A stretch of DNA of 62,117 bases from Chondrus crispus (lineage: Eukaryota; Rhodophyta; Florideophyceae; Gigartinales; Gigartinaceae), in NCBI RefSeq assembly GCF_000350225.1, contig NW_005179333.1, forward strand, positions 1 to 62,117, read 5' to 3'. The notes below the pieces were generated by a model. The model saw only the letters and a list, made by a program, of their open reading frames with translations, was not told where the DNA came from and did no database searches. Numbering within the stretch: position 1 is the stretch's first letter; the number at the start of each line of letters is the position of its first letter. Of the stretch, positions 1-9,831 are shown piece after piece. Made by a program: the position numbers and the translations under genes.

Positions 1-1465
1 CATCGCGTGCGGGATGTTGGGGGTCTTCACAAGCGAACCCGAAGTGTTTTAGAGCGAATGGGAGTAACACGTGTACTCCCAGGGACGGGAAAGCGTCCAG
101 AATCGTTTCCGGTAATCCTGGGAAGTCGCTCTTCGATAAGCCTCGCTCGAACGAGGCCGACTGGAGGACGCGACCATCTTCCTCCCCCGCCTGACGATAA
201 GCCGACCAGTCATGCGGAGCCACGGCGATGGAATGCAGCCGCATTAACGAACAGGCGGACTTCTGCAGAGCCGCCCGGGTCTTAGAGTATGCATACGGCC
301 GGGGGCTCACGTACAACCCCGGCACTTCGGCAAGGACAAATCGTCGAGGCGCACGGGGGCCGGGGTGGAACAAGTACACCGCCATGCGGTCGACGTATTC
401 CACCTCCCCTAAACTGTACGCGAACGTCCGATCACTCGGAATCTCGTCCGGTAGCTGATATGGAGCGCCGCTCCCCTCGCCCAGCAAACGTGCCAAGGCG
501 AGCGAGGCCTCGTCGGCCAGTCCCTCCTCGTATATTGTGCGAATACGTAACAAGTCGGGACGAACTTGCGTCATCGAGAGGATGTCGCCGACGGTGATTC
601 CGGACCGGGCGTGACGACGCCACGCATACCTCAGACGGCTGAGAGGTAGAGGCGTCGACCGCTCGAGCGGCACACCTAACCACAACGTAGTGGTTGCTGC
701 GGCCTCTTGATCGAGGCCACCACTATCCCGAGTCGACTCGGGAAGAGCCCCAGGACGCCGACAACTCCCACAAGCCCCGTAAGAGCCCGGGACCGCCCTG
801 TACGCCTCACTCCCGCGTACCGACGCCGATGCTTCGCGAGGCTGCTCACCCCCAACGGGGCCTGACTCGTGCCAGGCCCGCTCGACGCCTCCGACCGCGT
901 CCCTCGGACCTCCGCGGCGAACAGCACCCTCGACGGGCGGGTCGGACTGTGGCGTGATCACGGGGGCAGCGAGGGCAACGACACCCAGCTCCGCGGACAA
1001 TGTGGATTCGCGGGAGCGGCGCCCCTGTTGGAACGGAGGCAGGGACGTCGCCGCGCGTACAGTAGGCGCAGCATGATTCGGAGGACGCCCGCCTCTCGGC
1101 GCGACCTCGGCAATCGGGTACGTATTCGTGGTGGCCGGGGCGGAAGAACGGGGGTCGGTGCCACCGTCCGGCAAAGGACGGTGAATGACAGGCACCGACG
1201 TCAGCGGATCCGACATGACGGAGAGATCAACGGACGTCGCGACGAAAGCAGCGCGGAGAGGCGGTGAAACCGCCACGCGGAACGGGAACTCCAAGCGGAG
1301 GAAGCCGTCTGATCGCGGGGCCCAAGGGGAGAGGCGCAAGGCAGATAGGGAGAGACGATCGGTTAGCAAGCGCACGACCGCGCGTCGCGATGAAGAGGAT
1401 AAGGACCACTGGACGCGGTCGTGAGGGCTAAGAGGAAGGCGCGTGATATCTACAAGCTCGGGCAT
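1..1465 (-). CDS. Antisense ORF of element G1 (aORF), C-terminus outside the window
   Basis: Read by hand on the minus strand, the frame starting with ATG at 1465-1463 has no stop to base 1, giving at least 488 codons. It is antisense to the inferred direction of G1. The first 200 or so residues are Pro/Ser/Arg-rich and look disordered. The part nearest the window edge (coordinates about 1-650) looks globular and matches the antisense ORFs of elements D and A by eye. One shared segment begins ITVGDILSM and reads LTVEEYVQR in A and SLEELQDKI in D. Another is a W-S-x-aromatic motif: DWSAY here, NWSTF in A, WWSQY in D. No known domain is recognised and no function is proposed. The frame is GC-rich, which favours chance openness, but similarity across families argues that it is coding. 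Confidence 0.65.
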   Translation of the reverse strand, partial: MPELVDITRLPLSPHDRVQWSLSSSSRRAVVRLLTDRLSLSALRLSPWAPRSDGFLRLEFPFRVAVSPPLRAAFVATSVDLSVMSDPLTSVPVIHRPLPDGGTDPRSSAPATTNTYPIAEVAPRGGRPPNHAAPTVRAATSLPPFQQGRRSRESTLSAELGVVALAAPVITPQSDPPVEGAVRRGGPRDAVGGVERAWHESGPVGGEQPREASASVRGSEAYRAVPGSYGACGSCRRPGALPESTRDSGGLDQEAAATTTLWLGVPLERSTPLPLSRLRYAWRRHARSGITVGDILSMTQVRPDLLRIRTIYEEGLADEASLALARLLGEGSGAPYQLPDEIPSDRTFAYSLGEVEYVDRMAVYLFHPGPRAPRRFVLAEVPGLYVSPRPYAYSKTRAALQKSACSLMRLHSIAVAPHDWSAYRQAGEEDGRVLQSASFERGLSKSDFPGLPETILDAFPSLGVHVLLPFALKHFGFACEDPQHPARD

Positions 1466-1508
1466 TTCCACTCCCGTCAAGCACGTGTGGACGTGGACGT
1501 CCACGCTT

Positions 1509-1521
1509 GAAGGGCGGGTGG
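1509..1521 (+). other. Polypurine tract of element G1
   Basis: GAAGGGCGGGTGG lies directly before the TG of the LTR at 1522. A purine run at this place is the usual primer for plus-strand DNA synthesis in LTR elements. It supports a plus orientation for G1. One base in the run is a C and one a T, so it is not a pure purine tract. Confidence 0.55.
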
Positions 1522-2141
1522 TGTAGTATAACTACCAAAAGGATTAGATTAGAAATTGGATCCGGCTCTGTAAGGTACGGACCTTACAGAGGGCCTGTAC
1601 CACACGTGTAGGGGCGCACGCGCCCCCACGTGTACCATACGTGTACGACGCGTATACAGTCAGCCCTGTCCGCTGACAGTGCCGACTACTGTAGTACCGC
1701 ATAGTACAGTACGTACTGTACTAAGTTACGATAGACTAATTGTATATTAAATAACGGAGCGGACCGGCGGCGGCGAAGGGGACAAGCACGGACTTGTCCA
1801 CGACCGACCGCCTAGGTCTGACTTCCAGCTTATCCTAAGGAAGCTTCCGTTAGCTACCTTAAGGCGAGACCGAGCGCGGGTAGAGGACGCGCGAGCACGC
1901 GAGCGAGCCTAGATCCACCTCCGCCCGTCAGCGCTGGAACGTAACCCAGCGCTGCTCCGGGGCGTCGAGGCGTAGATCGGCCCGCGCGTGTGCGCGTCCT
2001 CCCCCCGATCCCGCTCTACCACGCTACCCGGGCCCGTGCTCCGGTTTCGTTAGCTGGTCCGACTTCCCCCGTCTTCTCGTACGTACGGGTCTTCCAGGAC
2101 TAAGCATACACCCCTATCCGTTTAGGGGTGTTTATGCTACA
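1522..2141 (+). repeat. 3' LTR of element G1 (family G)
   Basis: A 620-bp LTR starting TGTAGTATAA and ending ATGCTACA. It is similar to the reverse complement of 2867-3532 (the G2 LTR) over its whole length and to 18015-18615. It contains several ACACGTGT-type palindromes and mirrored TACAGTAC motifs near 1600-1730, and a short hairpin near 2104-2140 (ACACCCCTA with TAGGGGTGT). The two family G LTRs in this region stand in inverted orientation, so they belong to two separate insertions rather than to one element. Confidence 0.75.
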
Positions 2142-2786
2142 GCTTCCATCTGCAGTCCGACTGGTAGCGGCACCAGTCGGACGCCAACCCTCGGGGGCGG
2201 CGGCGCTCGGAGGTACGGTACCACCGGGCCCTCTCGAGGGGGCACCGGGTAGCCTTTCGGCCATGGTACGTTCCATGTCATGAGCACGCCGACGAGTGGC
2301 GTCGAGCTCAGCGGAGAGGTGCGCGAACGCACCCAATTGCTCTGCGGACGGAGAGGTTCGGTCCTCTGGTCGTCTCACCGAGGTCGGCCTCTCAGGGCGA
2401 CCTTGCCCGGACGGTCCGGGCGAGGCGAAACGGGAGTCTTCGACGAGCACGATCCGCGAGTGTAACTCGTCGATCAGTGCTCGGAGATTCTCTAAGGACT
2501 GCGTCACTCTATCGAACCTCCCTTCACGCAGGGAGCGGAGTTCGGCCATACATCGAGTGTATACGTGGTCCGATACATCGATCCCAAGGGAAGTACGGAC
2601 TTCCTCGATGTATTCGGCTATGCGTTCGAACATCGCCGCCGCTCTTTCCTCGGAGGAACCGAGCGACGGTTCGCGGTCACGAGGACCTGCGTCGCCGTCG
2701 CCCGACGGCGCGGATGGGGACTGCACAGCGGCCGGACTCAGATCCGCCGCTTCGGAGCGGATCGACGGCTTAAACTCTTGGCTCAT
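2142..2786 (-). pseudogene. gag: gag N-terminal fragment of element G2
   Basis: ATG at 2786-2784 opens a frame of about 215 gag codons before the LTR of G1 replaces the sequence. The first 45 residues are Ser/Pro/Asp-rich. Residues of about 45-115 have regular charged and hydrophobic spacing (for example ERAAAMFERIAEYIEEVRT) typical of a coiled coil, then a Pro/Arg/Ser-rich stretch follows. The gag proteins of C, C2, D and E have the same plan: disordered start, coiled coil, basic linker, then capsid core. The capsid and zinc-knuckle parts are missing here. Gag would form the particle. The call rests on position after LTR and primer site and on the domain plan. Confidence 0.6.
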
Positions 2787-2850
2787 CTCGACGCGATCGG
2801 TTCGCGGAAGGAAGCGGAAGTCTTCTCGGAGATCGGACTCCAGGGTCTTC

Positions 2851-2865
2851 GAGGTCGGGAGACCA
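2851..2865 (-). other. Primer-binding site of element G2
   Basis: On the minus strand, the LTR end ACA is followed by G and then TGGTCTCCCGACCTC. TGG matches the CCA 3' end of a tRNA, as in most LTR elements. The same 13-14 bases occur in the primer sites of elements B, C, C2 and D. I cannot name the tRNA with confidence. Confidence 0.7.
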
Positions 2866-2866
2866 C

Positions 2867-3532
2867 TGTAGCATAAACACCCCTAGCGATAGGGGTGTAT
2901 GCACAGTTCGACCGAGACCCCGTCCGATCGGGAAGACGGGGGTGAAGCAGGACACCAGCTAACGGCACCGGGCAGCGGGCCCGGGTAGCGTGGTAGAGCG
3001 GGAACGGGGAGGACGCCGGCACGCGCGAGCGGTTCGACGCCTCGACGCCCCGGCGCCGTACTGGGTAACGATCCAGTACCGACGGGCGGAGGCGGAGCCG
3101 ACTCGTGGGCGTACCGCGCGCGTCCTCAACCCGCGCTCGGTACCGCTCTAAGGTAGTTAGCGAACGCTACCTTAGAATAAGCGGGAAGTCGGACCTTGAC
3201 GGTCGGTGGGTGACAAGTCCGTGCTTGTCCTCCTCCACCGCCGCCGGTCCGCTCCATATTTAATGTACATAATAACCTATCATAATAGTACAGTACCGAT
3301 GTACTGTAGCGACGTACTGTAGCGGTCGGTCGACACTGTAATGCTGTCAGCCATCGGGGCTGACAGTACACGTGTGTGCGTTCTGCAGTCCCGCGCGTAC
3401 ACGTGTACACGTGCGCCCCCTGTACTCGGGGGTACACGTGGTGGTACTGTAGAGCATCGAGCTCTACAGTAACCGATCCGATTCTGAGTTGATGTAATCT
3501 AAGATAAAGCCCCAGGGGGGGGTTATACTACA
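2867..3532 (-). repeat. 5' LTR of element G2 (family G)
   Basis: A 666-bp LTR in minus orientation. It reads TGTAGTATAACCCC from 3532 down to GTTTATGCTACA at 2867. It resembles the reverse complement of 1522-2141 and the direct copy at 18015-18615. It contains clusters of ACACGTGT palindromes and repeated CTACAGTAC motifs near 3290-3450. Confidence 0.75.
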
Positions 3533-6500
3533 AAGGGGTCCAACAGATGACAGCGATCAGGACCCAAACTTGTCCCTCCATGCGCGTTCTTCTCCGCACA
3601 CATGTCGCCCATTCGACCAATACGCAGAGGCTACCCAGGCTCTTACATATCTTCTCCCATCCTTTTGAGCTTGCTATAGCTATGTAGCGCCTCTAAAATA
3701 GAAAACGTTGTGTGGAGCTTCTTCAGTCTCCCTCAAATACTCTCAACGAGACCGGGTACGCGTTCGTCCACAGTATGACACAGAATGTCGCGCCCCTGTG
3801 ATTGAAACAATCATGAGTGATAAAATTTCTCCTCGTTGTACTTGGTCTCCTGTCCACGACACTTCATCATGGTTACTGCGTAGGACCGTGAGTTCAGTAT
3901 TTCTTCGTCCCACGCCACCTTTTCCATCATCAGTTCATTCACTCCCCGCCTGGCATCTTCCATCACGTAGGCACACACTCGGCGTAGCGACGCTCTCTGT
4001 TACTTTGTCATTAATTGCGAGCGACCGACGACGGGGACGCCTCCATTCGGCTTAATAACGGGATCTCATCTTAGAGGACTTCGAACGGGTCCCCCACGTC
4101 GTGGCTCTCCATTCGGCGTCCTTGGTCTTCGACCGCCTCATATAATGCATCGTCGAATCGTAGTTTCAACCACTCTACAGTACGCGAACCTCCTCCTCCT
4201 GTGCGTTGGGCATCAGCCCATTCGCTCGGAAGCCTTCAAGATTGAAGCACGCACCGGTGATCCTGTCAATGTTGCTCACTCGTCATTTCCCCATTTTCCA
4301 CCTCGTTCCTATGAGGGCGGAAAACTGCCGTCCTCTTCGAGGACTTCCATCCTTCCAAATGCACCAATAAATAAAGTAAGAAATGGTATCGGGCAACCCT
4401 GCTGTCCGAGTGTACGGGGCGTCGCCCCCTTACATATTTATGTCTTCTTGTATGACAGCGTCTTGCTGCACACGTTGTCCTCGTATCGGAGGGACCCTTT
4501 TTCCCATCAAGAGTGGGGCTTCCCTCTTTCTCGCGACTGGGAACCAGCTTGAAAAGCATCGTCCCTTCGAATTTCCCCTTTAAGTGGGAAAACAATGGCG
4601 ACTGCGTCACCAGCGCGACGATTGTGTTATTTGACCGTCCTTGTCTCTGCTCCCATACTGGGAAAAATTCCATTCGTGGTCGACCACGATCTCCGTGAGA
4701 CAGGCCATTCGTGCGATGCCTCTACTGTCTTCGTGCGTTGCATCCCGGTTCGAGTACATATCTGGTCCAAATAAAATTGAGCGTAGAGGCAGAACATGTC
4801 TCTCTGGTCCTCCATCGCGAGGGGGCTTGACAGTCCTCCTATAGTTGTGTCTTAGAGGGAGTTGGTTGGGGGATTTTGGTGATCTTGGGGAGCGTCGTCG
4901 CCCTTGCCAAGGCCACTCGCGACATCTTCGATCTTGATATGTGGGGGACGCGTCCCTTGCCTCAGGCTTGAAAAACGACACTTCCATCTCCTCCCTTTGT
5001 TTCGTTGTACTTCACTGCCTTCGCAAAAAACAGATAGAAGGAGGACAGAAAGAAATAATAAAGTAGAAAGGTACGGGAATAGGGAGGGGAATCAAAGAAA
5101 AGAGGGGAAAAGGACATGAAAAGGAAAAGGGAGGGACCCTTACGGTTGGTCGCTCGGGGTAAAAAAATTGACTTGAGCTGTGACATCGGCAGTCGTCAAG
5201 ACCAACGGACTGATCGCCGTAATCAAGCTCGTCGAGCTACCCATTCTCTCCGCTGGAGTCGTTCTCGCCGCAGTGGTCCTCTAGGGCGTACGAGGAGGAG
5301 ACTGGGGAGTGACTCTCCGTCACCTCATAAATGAAGAAAGCAAATGCCGTTTCCCTTGTTTTTCTTTCCTTGGTTGCTGCCTCGAACGAGGAAGTCTTTC
5401 ACGAAAATATTCGCGGTCTGGCGCAGGAAGGGGCAGCCTTCCTAGGCGAGTGTGTGCGACGACTTAAACGCGGTCTTCCTCGAAGTCTGCATGTCATGTG
5501 CTCGTGTGGGAGGACCCTCCCGCTCGTCGAGCGTCGGTCTCTCAGTTCGCCGATCGTAGTCACCGCCTTTGAAGTGGGATCGGCGACGTCGTCGTTCGTG
5601 GTTGTGGTCAGCGTCGCGCGCGGGGGTGTGTAACGGTGCTGCCGGACGGCCTCGGATACTCGTGCCTTTGGCTATAGCAAGCGGCACCCCGTTCTCGCAT
5701 GACCGACAAGTTCCGTACCTTCCCTTAATTTTGATTAAAATTTCGAAGACTGACCAGTGTTCGATTTTCGATTCTCTCCGCCCGTCCAGCAGCTCCCTGC
5801 CGGCGTCCCCATTTTTTTGATTAAATCATGCCCCGCGAGGGCGTATCACTGATCCAAGCGTCCCTTCACGTGCGCGCGGCGGCAGCGCGTGATCGCATCC
5901 AAGGACGTGTATTACCTCAGCCTGAGACTACAGTAAATTTTTCATTCCACGGCATGGCCGGGCAGGCCATTTCATTCATGGGCAGGGGTCCCGGGCAAAA
6001 TCGCTTAAGTTATTTCATTTCCCTTCTCCTCACTCTGAGGGATCTCGTTTCCGGCGACTGTCCTTACTCTCTCCCTCCGCGACGCGGTTCACCGCATCAC
6101 TTCCAACTTGAGAGCCTCCGGGTGGGGATCATCCCCAATACAATTTCAACGTTTCACTCGCGGTCTTATCGCGTCCCGCATCATTGACTCCCTCTTGATC
6201 AGCCTCCCTCGCATGCGCCTCTACATCAACTGCATCTTTTCCCCTTCTTCTCCCTCGACTCGAGGGTAACCCGCTCGTCTGCCTGACACAGCCCGATATC
6301 CCTTAGAGAATACTGTAGTCTGTTCCTCCTTTCCCTGAACGGTAACACGACACACACACGACTACAGCACCACGCTTTTCCTTCACTTACACCTTTCTAA
6401 CTGCGTTCCGCGTTCTCCTGCCTTCCGCCGTCTGGTTTCTTCCAGACACTTACTCAATTAGGCACAGTCCGTCGTGCTCAGTTATTCGTAGAATACACTT

Positions 6501-7190
6501 CTTCCTCGGCCCGACGCACAGCGTATTAACTTGCTTACGATCGACGGCTCGCACGGGACTAGGTACGCTCGTCTGCGGGTCGCCGAACGATAGGCGTTGT
6601 AGGGCTCATTCACCTTGGTCCGCGGTGCGGGCTCTTTCTCCCTGCGTCCTTTCAAGAGACAACCGCAAGCACACAAAAAGAAAAAAAGAAAACAAAACAA
6701 AGTAGAACAAAAACAAAAACAAAAGTAGTGGGTTACTGTGGTCAGGGGGTAATTAAGTCCTCGATGAGGACGATGGTCATGTAAAAGTACATGGTACAAA
6801 ACAAGCGCGCGTCTTGCTCGGTCTTCAATCCTAGCAGATCGACGGCGAACGTCCCCGGTGTGTGCCGTCGGCTGCGGGCGACAACAACAAAAAAAGTAAT
6901 TATTTTGGATTATCATGCTCTCCGAGGACGGGACACTGATCTTGATTGTCGTTTCGCGTGCATCCGTTGATGACGGGGGTGCGTCTTCCGGTAGCATCAA
7001 TGCCTCGTCCGGGGGCACCGCATCACTTCAAGTCCCCAAAACGCGTCCCTCGTCGTTCCCCTCTCACGAAGGCGTTCCGCGTCCACTTGCCTTGCTCCTC
7101 TCGCCCCGACTTTCCTTGCTTGCCGACCTCTTCTGCTCCAAATTTCTGACTCCTCCGTGTTCCATAACCTGCTGATTCTATTGACGATGA
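3533..7190 (-). other. Long 3' non-coding region of element C
   Basis: About 3.66 kb between the pol stop and the truncation point. The first few hundred bases after pol resemble the same place in element D: CATCGTCAATAGAATCAGCA here and CATCGTGAATAGAATCAGTA in D. I find no ORF that I can defend on either strand. A pyrimidine-rich run on the element strand lies at about 6660-6730. In D the antisense ORF begins (at its C-terminal end) 3.9 kb after pol, so the antisense gene of C, if it had one, would lie beyond the truncation. Confidence 0.55.
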
Positions 7191-7934
7191 CTATCCCACT
7201 CGCGCGTGCGCGACTTGCGGCGGCAAGAGTAACTTCTTCCTTCGGAAATACGTGACGGCCGCACTGCAAGGTAATTGCTCAATGCGCTCCCACGTCGCGT
7301 CCTCGGGCGTATAGCCGTACCATTCCACGTTGAGAATCAAATTACAATTTTGATAATCGTGGTCGGCGACCGGATCGATTACGTATTCCGAATTCTTTGT
7401 TTCCTCTCCTTTCTCTGAACTGTTCCCTTCCCCCTCCTGAAGATCTTCCAACTCGTCCTCTTCTGTGGACTTTCCGAAATCGCGTAGGTCCGCAGATGTC
7501 TCCGCTGTCGGTGCTTGACCAATTGGATTGTCCTGGTCCCCTGACAGGGGCGCACGGGTGTGAGGACATTCCTCGTCCTCCATTACCTCTCCTTCTTCGT
7601 TTAGCTCCGGCGCTCCCAGGAACTGTAGCGCTTGACCTAGGCCAGTTATCGGCGCATAGTCCATCGGGCTTGGGGCTAACTCCACTCTGTCTCGCGATAC
7701 GCGTTCCTCCTGATCGCCAATGGCAATGACTACCGTATGTTGATCCGATCTTCGGACCTGATAAGGTCCTGTAGCGAATTGTGCCAGCTTGTGTTTCGGT
7801 TCGCTAGCCGTGCCCTGCTCCTTCCGGAGGAACACGTAGGACCCCGGTGGGATCTCATCTTGCGGTTTGCGAAGGCGTGCGTCGAAGTTTCGCCTGTACC
7901 GAGCTTGTTCCTTTCGCAAACTCCTATCGGCGCC
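7191..7934 (-). pseudogene. pol: Integrase C-terminal end with chromodomain, element C
   Basis: Continues the integrase after an in-frame TGA at about 7935. The first 70 residues hold the basic region after the catalytic core and a GPY/F-like segment (FATGPYQVRRSDQHTV). An acidic Glu/Asp-rich linker follows, then a chromodomain of about 50 residues starting EYVIDPVADH, with the aromatic-cage region VEWYGYTPEDATWE. Chromodomains at this place bind modified histones and steer insertion toward heterochromatin in chromoviruses. The stop corresponds to a CGA codon in element D (CGA to TGA), so it is a point nonsense change. Confidence 0.8.
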
Positions 7935-9320
7935 TCACATTAGGCTCTCCAACCACGACTGCCATTTCAGGTAGTATGCTCGTGACGAGCTAAAGTTCTC
8001 CAAAGTTGGTTGCGCTTGTAACGCAATGCTTCTCGGCGCCCGAGCTAACACCAGCTCGAAGGGCGCAATGTTCGTAGTTCGGTGAACTTGTGTGTTGTAT
8101 GCGAACGTCACAGCGTCGCTAAATAAGTCCCAGTCCTTGGGATCCTCTCCAACATATTTTCGCAACGCGGAAGTTAGCGTGCGGTTAAATCCCTCAACTT
8201 GGCCGTTGGCTTGCGGGTGGTACGTAGTCGTGAACACATTGCGTATGCCGAGAATTCGGCAGACATTCTGAAAGAACCGGGCCGTGAACTGTGTTCCATT
8301 GTCGGACAGCAGCTTGACCGGCGGTCCGTACACGAATACCCAATGGTGAACGAAGGCTTGTGCGATGTGCGCAGCTGATATCTTCTTCAACGGTACGGTT
8401 CGTACCAGTTTCGAGTATCGATCGCTGATCACGAGAATATACCGATTTCCTCGTTTAGTTGTAATTAGCTCGCCGAGGATGTCGATGGCGACAAACTCCA
8501 GCGGAGCTTTGGGCGTGAACAGCTTCATTTCCTTCGTGTTTCTTCTTAACCTCATCCTTTCCCGCGCACATGCGGCGCAATTCTTCGCGACTGCATAGCA
8601 GTCTAGGGCCATCGTAGGCCAGAAAAAATATCTTCTCAATGTCTTGCAAAGTTTCCTGCCTCCTGGGTGGCCTGCCAATTTTGCGTAGTGGCTCAAACCT
8701 AGGACGCGGTCCGTTAACGATTGTGGTATCACCACTTGTACAAACTCCGCCGCGGTACGGCATAGAGTTCCCTCGAGTTCCTCGGTCTCCATGCTGAACG
8801 TTCTCACCTTTCCGGCGTCCATTTCATCCTTGATGCGGTTGCAGAAGGGGTCGACGGCTTGCTCGCGAATGAGCTCCTCCGGAGTGACAGCTTGGAATTG
8901 ATCGAGGCGCTCAGGGGCGGTCCCCCCCTCAAGAGCGAGGATGTCGTCTAACGCGTCGAAACTGTCCTCGTCCTCCACTGTACCCTCGGCCGGTTCGGCC
9001 ATAAAGCATGGGATTTCGTCGTCGATTTCGTGGACGGTTTCTCCTGCGGTCCGTAATCTTGACAAGGCATCAGCTTGGCTGTTCGCCTTGCACTTCTTGT
9101 ACTTGATTTCGAAATCAAATTCCGAGAGGCGGAGCCTCCATCGGATTAATCTCTCGCTGGGGTCGGTTACGTTCATCAACGACCTCAATGAGGCATGGTC
9201 GGTATGCACAATGAAGTGCTCGCCATATAGATATGGTCTTAAAGTCTGTACGGCCCAGATTACCGCTAGACATTCCTTTTCTGATACAGAATAGTTTCTC
9301 TCGGCTGCGGCTAACGTTCT
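7935..9320 (-). pseudogene. pol: RNase H and integrase of element C
   Basis: Open frame on the minus strand. RNase H comes first: AAAERNYSVSEKECLA, then VHTDHASLRSL, and ANSQADALSRL with its conserved Asp. The integrase follows: an HHCC zinc region (GHPGGRK, later NCAACARE), then the catalytic core with all three acidic residues visible (AIDILGEL, LLSDNGTQF, GQVEGFNRT). It stops at a TGA replacing an Arg codon at about 7937. Compared with D, this stretch has fewer breaks. The start is the codon after the in-frame TGA that also occurs in D. Confidence 0.85.
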
Positions 9321-9323
9321 TCA

Positions 9324-9831
9324 AAAAAACCCGATGGGTTTACGTTGCGCATCCGGATGCGTTTGAAATAATGCAGCGCCGATTTGATAGTCGCTTGCAT
9401 CGGTGTCTACCGAGTATGGTAGGTCCTTCTTCGGCAGCGCCAACACCGGTGGCGCCAAGATAGCGTCTTTGAGCTTGTGAAAAGCTTTTTCGCACGGTTC
9501 GTCGAATCCTTCCAACTGGACCGGTTGTCCCTTCTTCAATAGTTGATTGAGCGGATGCGCAATTTTCGCATAATGCGGAACGAATCTGCGGTAGACATTA
9601 CAAAGTCCCAAGAAGCTCCTGAGCTGGGTCTGCGTTTGAGAGTACCTCACTTGTTCCAATGTGGCGGTTCGCGCGGCGTCAACTTCCAATGTACCTGGCC
9701 GAACGACATGGCCCAAGTACTTGATCTTTTCGACGAAAAATTCACACTTGCGAAGCTTGAGCTTCACACCTGCCTTCTCCAATACAGAAAATATTTCATC
9801 CACGTGACCAGTGTGCTCCTTCCACGACTTC
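9324..9831 (-). pseudogene. pol: Reverse transcriptase C-terminal part, element C
   Basis: RT thumb and connection: KLRKCEFFVEKIKYLGHV, then TQLRSFLGLCNVYRRFVPHY, then the tether to RNase H (YSVDTDASDYQIGAAL). It ends at an in-frame TGA after KPIGFF. The upstream edge at 9831 is the end of a deletion that removed the catalytic YLDD segment. Confidence 0.85.

Larger units (their letters stand above)
1..2141 (+). mobile_element. Element G1: 3' portion of a Ty3/Gypsy LTR element, antisense ORF plus 3' LTR
   Basis: The 3' part of a plus-strand LTR retrotransposon whose gag-pol would lie left of the window. In order it holds a long minus-strand ORF open at the window edge, a short polypurine tract and a complete LTR ending at 2141. 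The LTR abuts the gag gene of an oppositely oriented copy of the same family (2142-2786), so G1 most likely inserted into that gag. The matching target duplication (expected GCTTC) would lie outside the window. The layout antisense ORF, polypurine tract, LTR is the same as at the 3' end of element A (57023-60265). Confidence 0.7.
2142..3532 (-). mobile_element. Element G2: 5' end of a Ty3/Gypsy LTR element
   Basis: Minus-strand element of family G, read from high to low coordinates: 5' LTR (3532-2867), primer-binding site, short leader, then the gag start. It is cut at 2142 by the 3' LTR of element G1. Its outer end at 3532 abuts the 3' region of element C, so G2 probably inserted into C. No matching target duplication can be tested because the other end of G2 is not visible. 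Confidence 0.7.

Noticed and set aside
1522..3532. A single compact element with terminal inverted repeats (DNA transposon or foldback)
   Set aside because: Each end is a complete family G LTR with its own polypurine tract or primer site, and a third LTR copy exists at 18015. Two inverted LTR elements fit better.
4145..5633. Several 100-135-codon ORFs in the 3' region of C
   Set aside because: Overlapping on both strands, no motifs and no clear match to the antisense ORF family.
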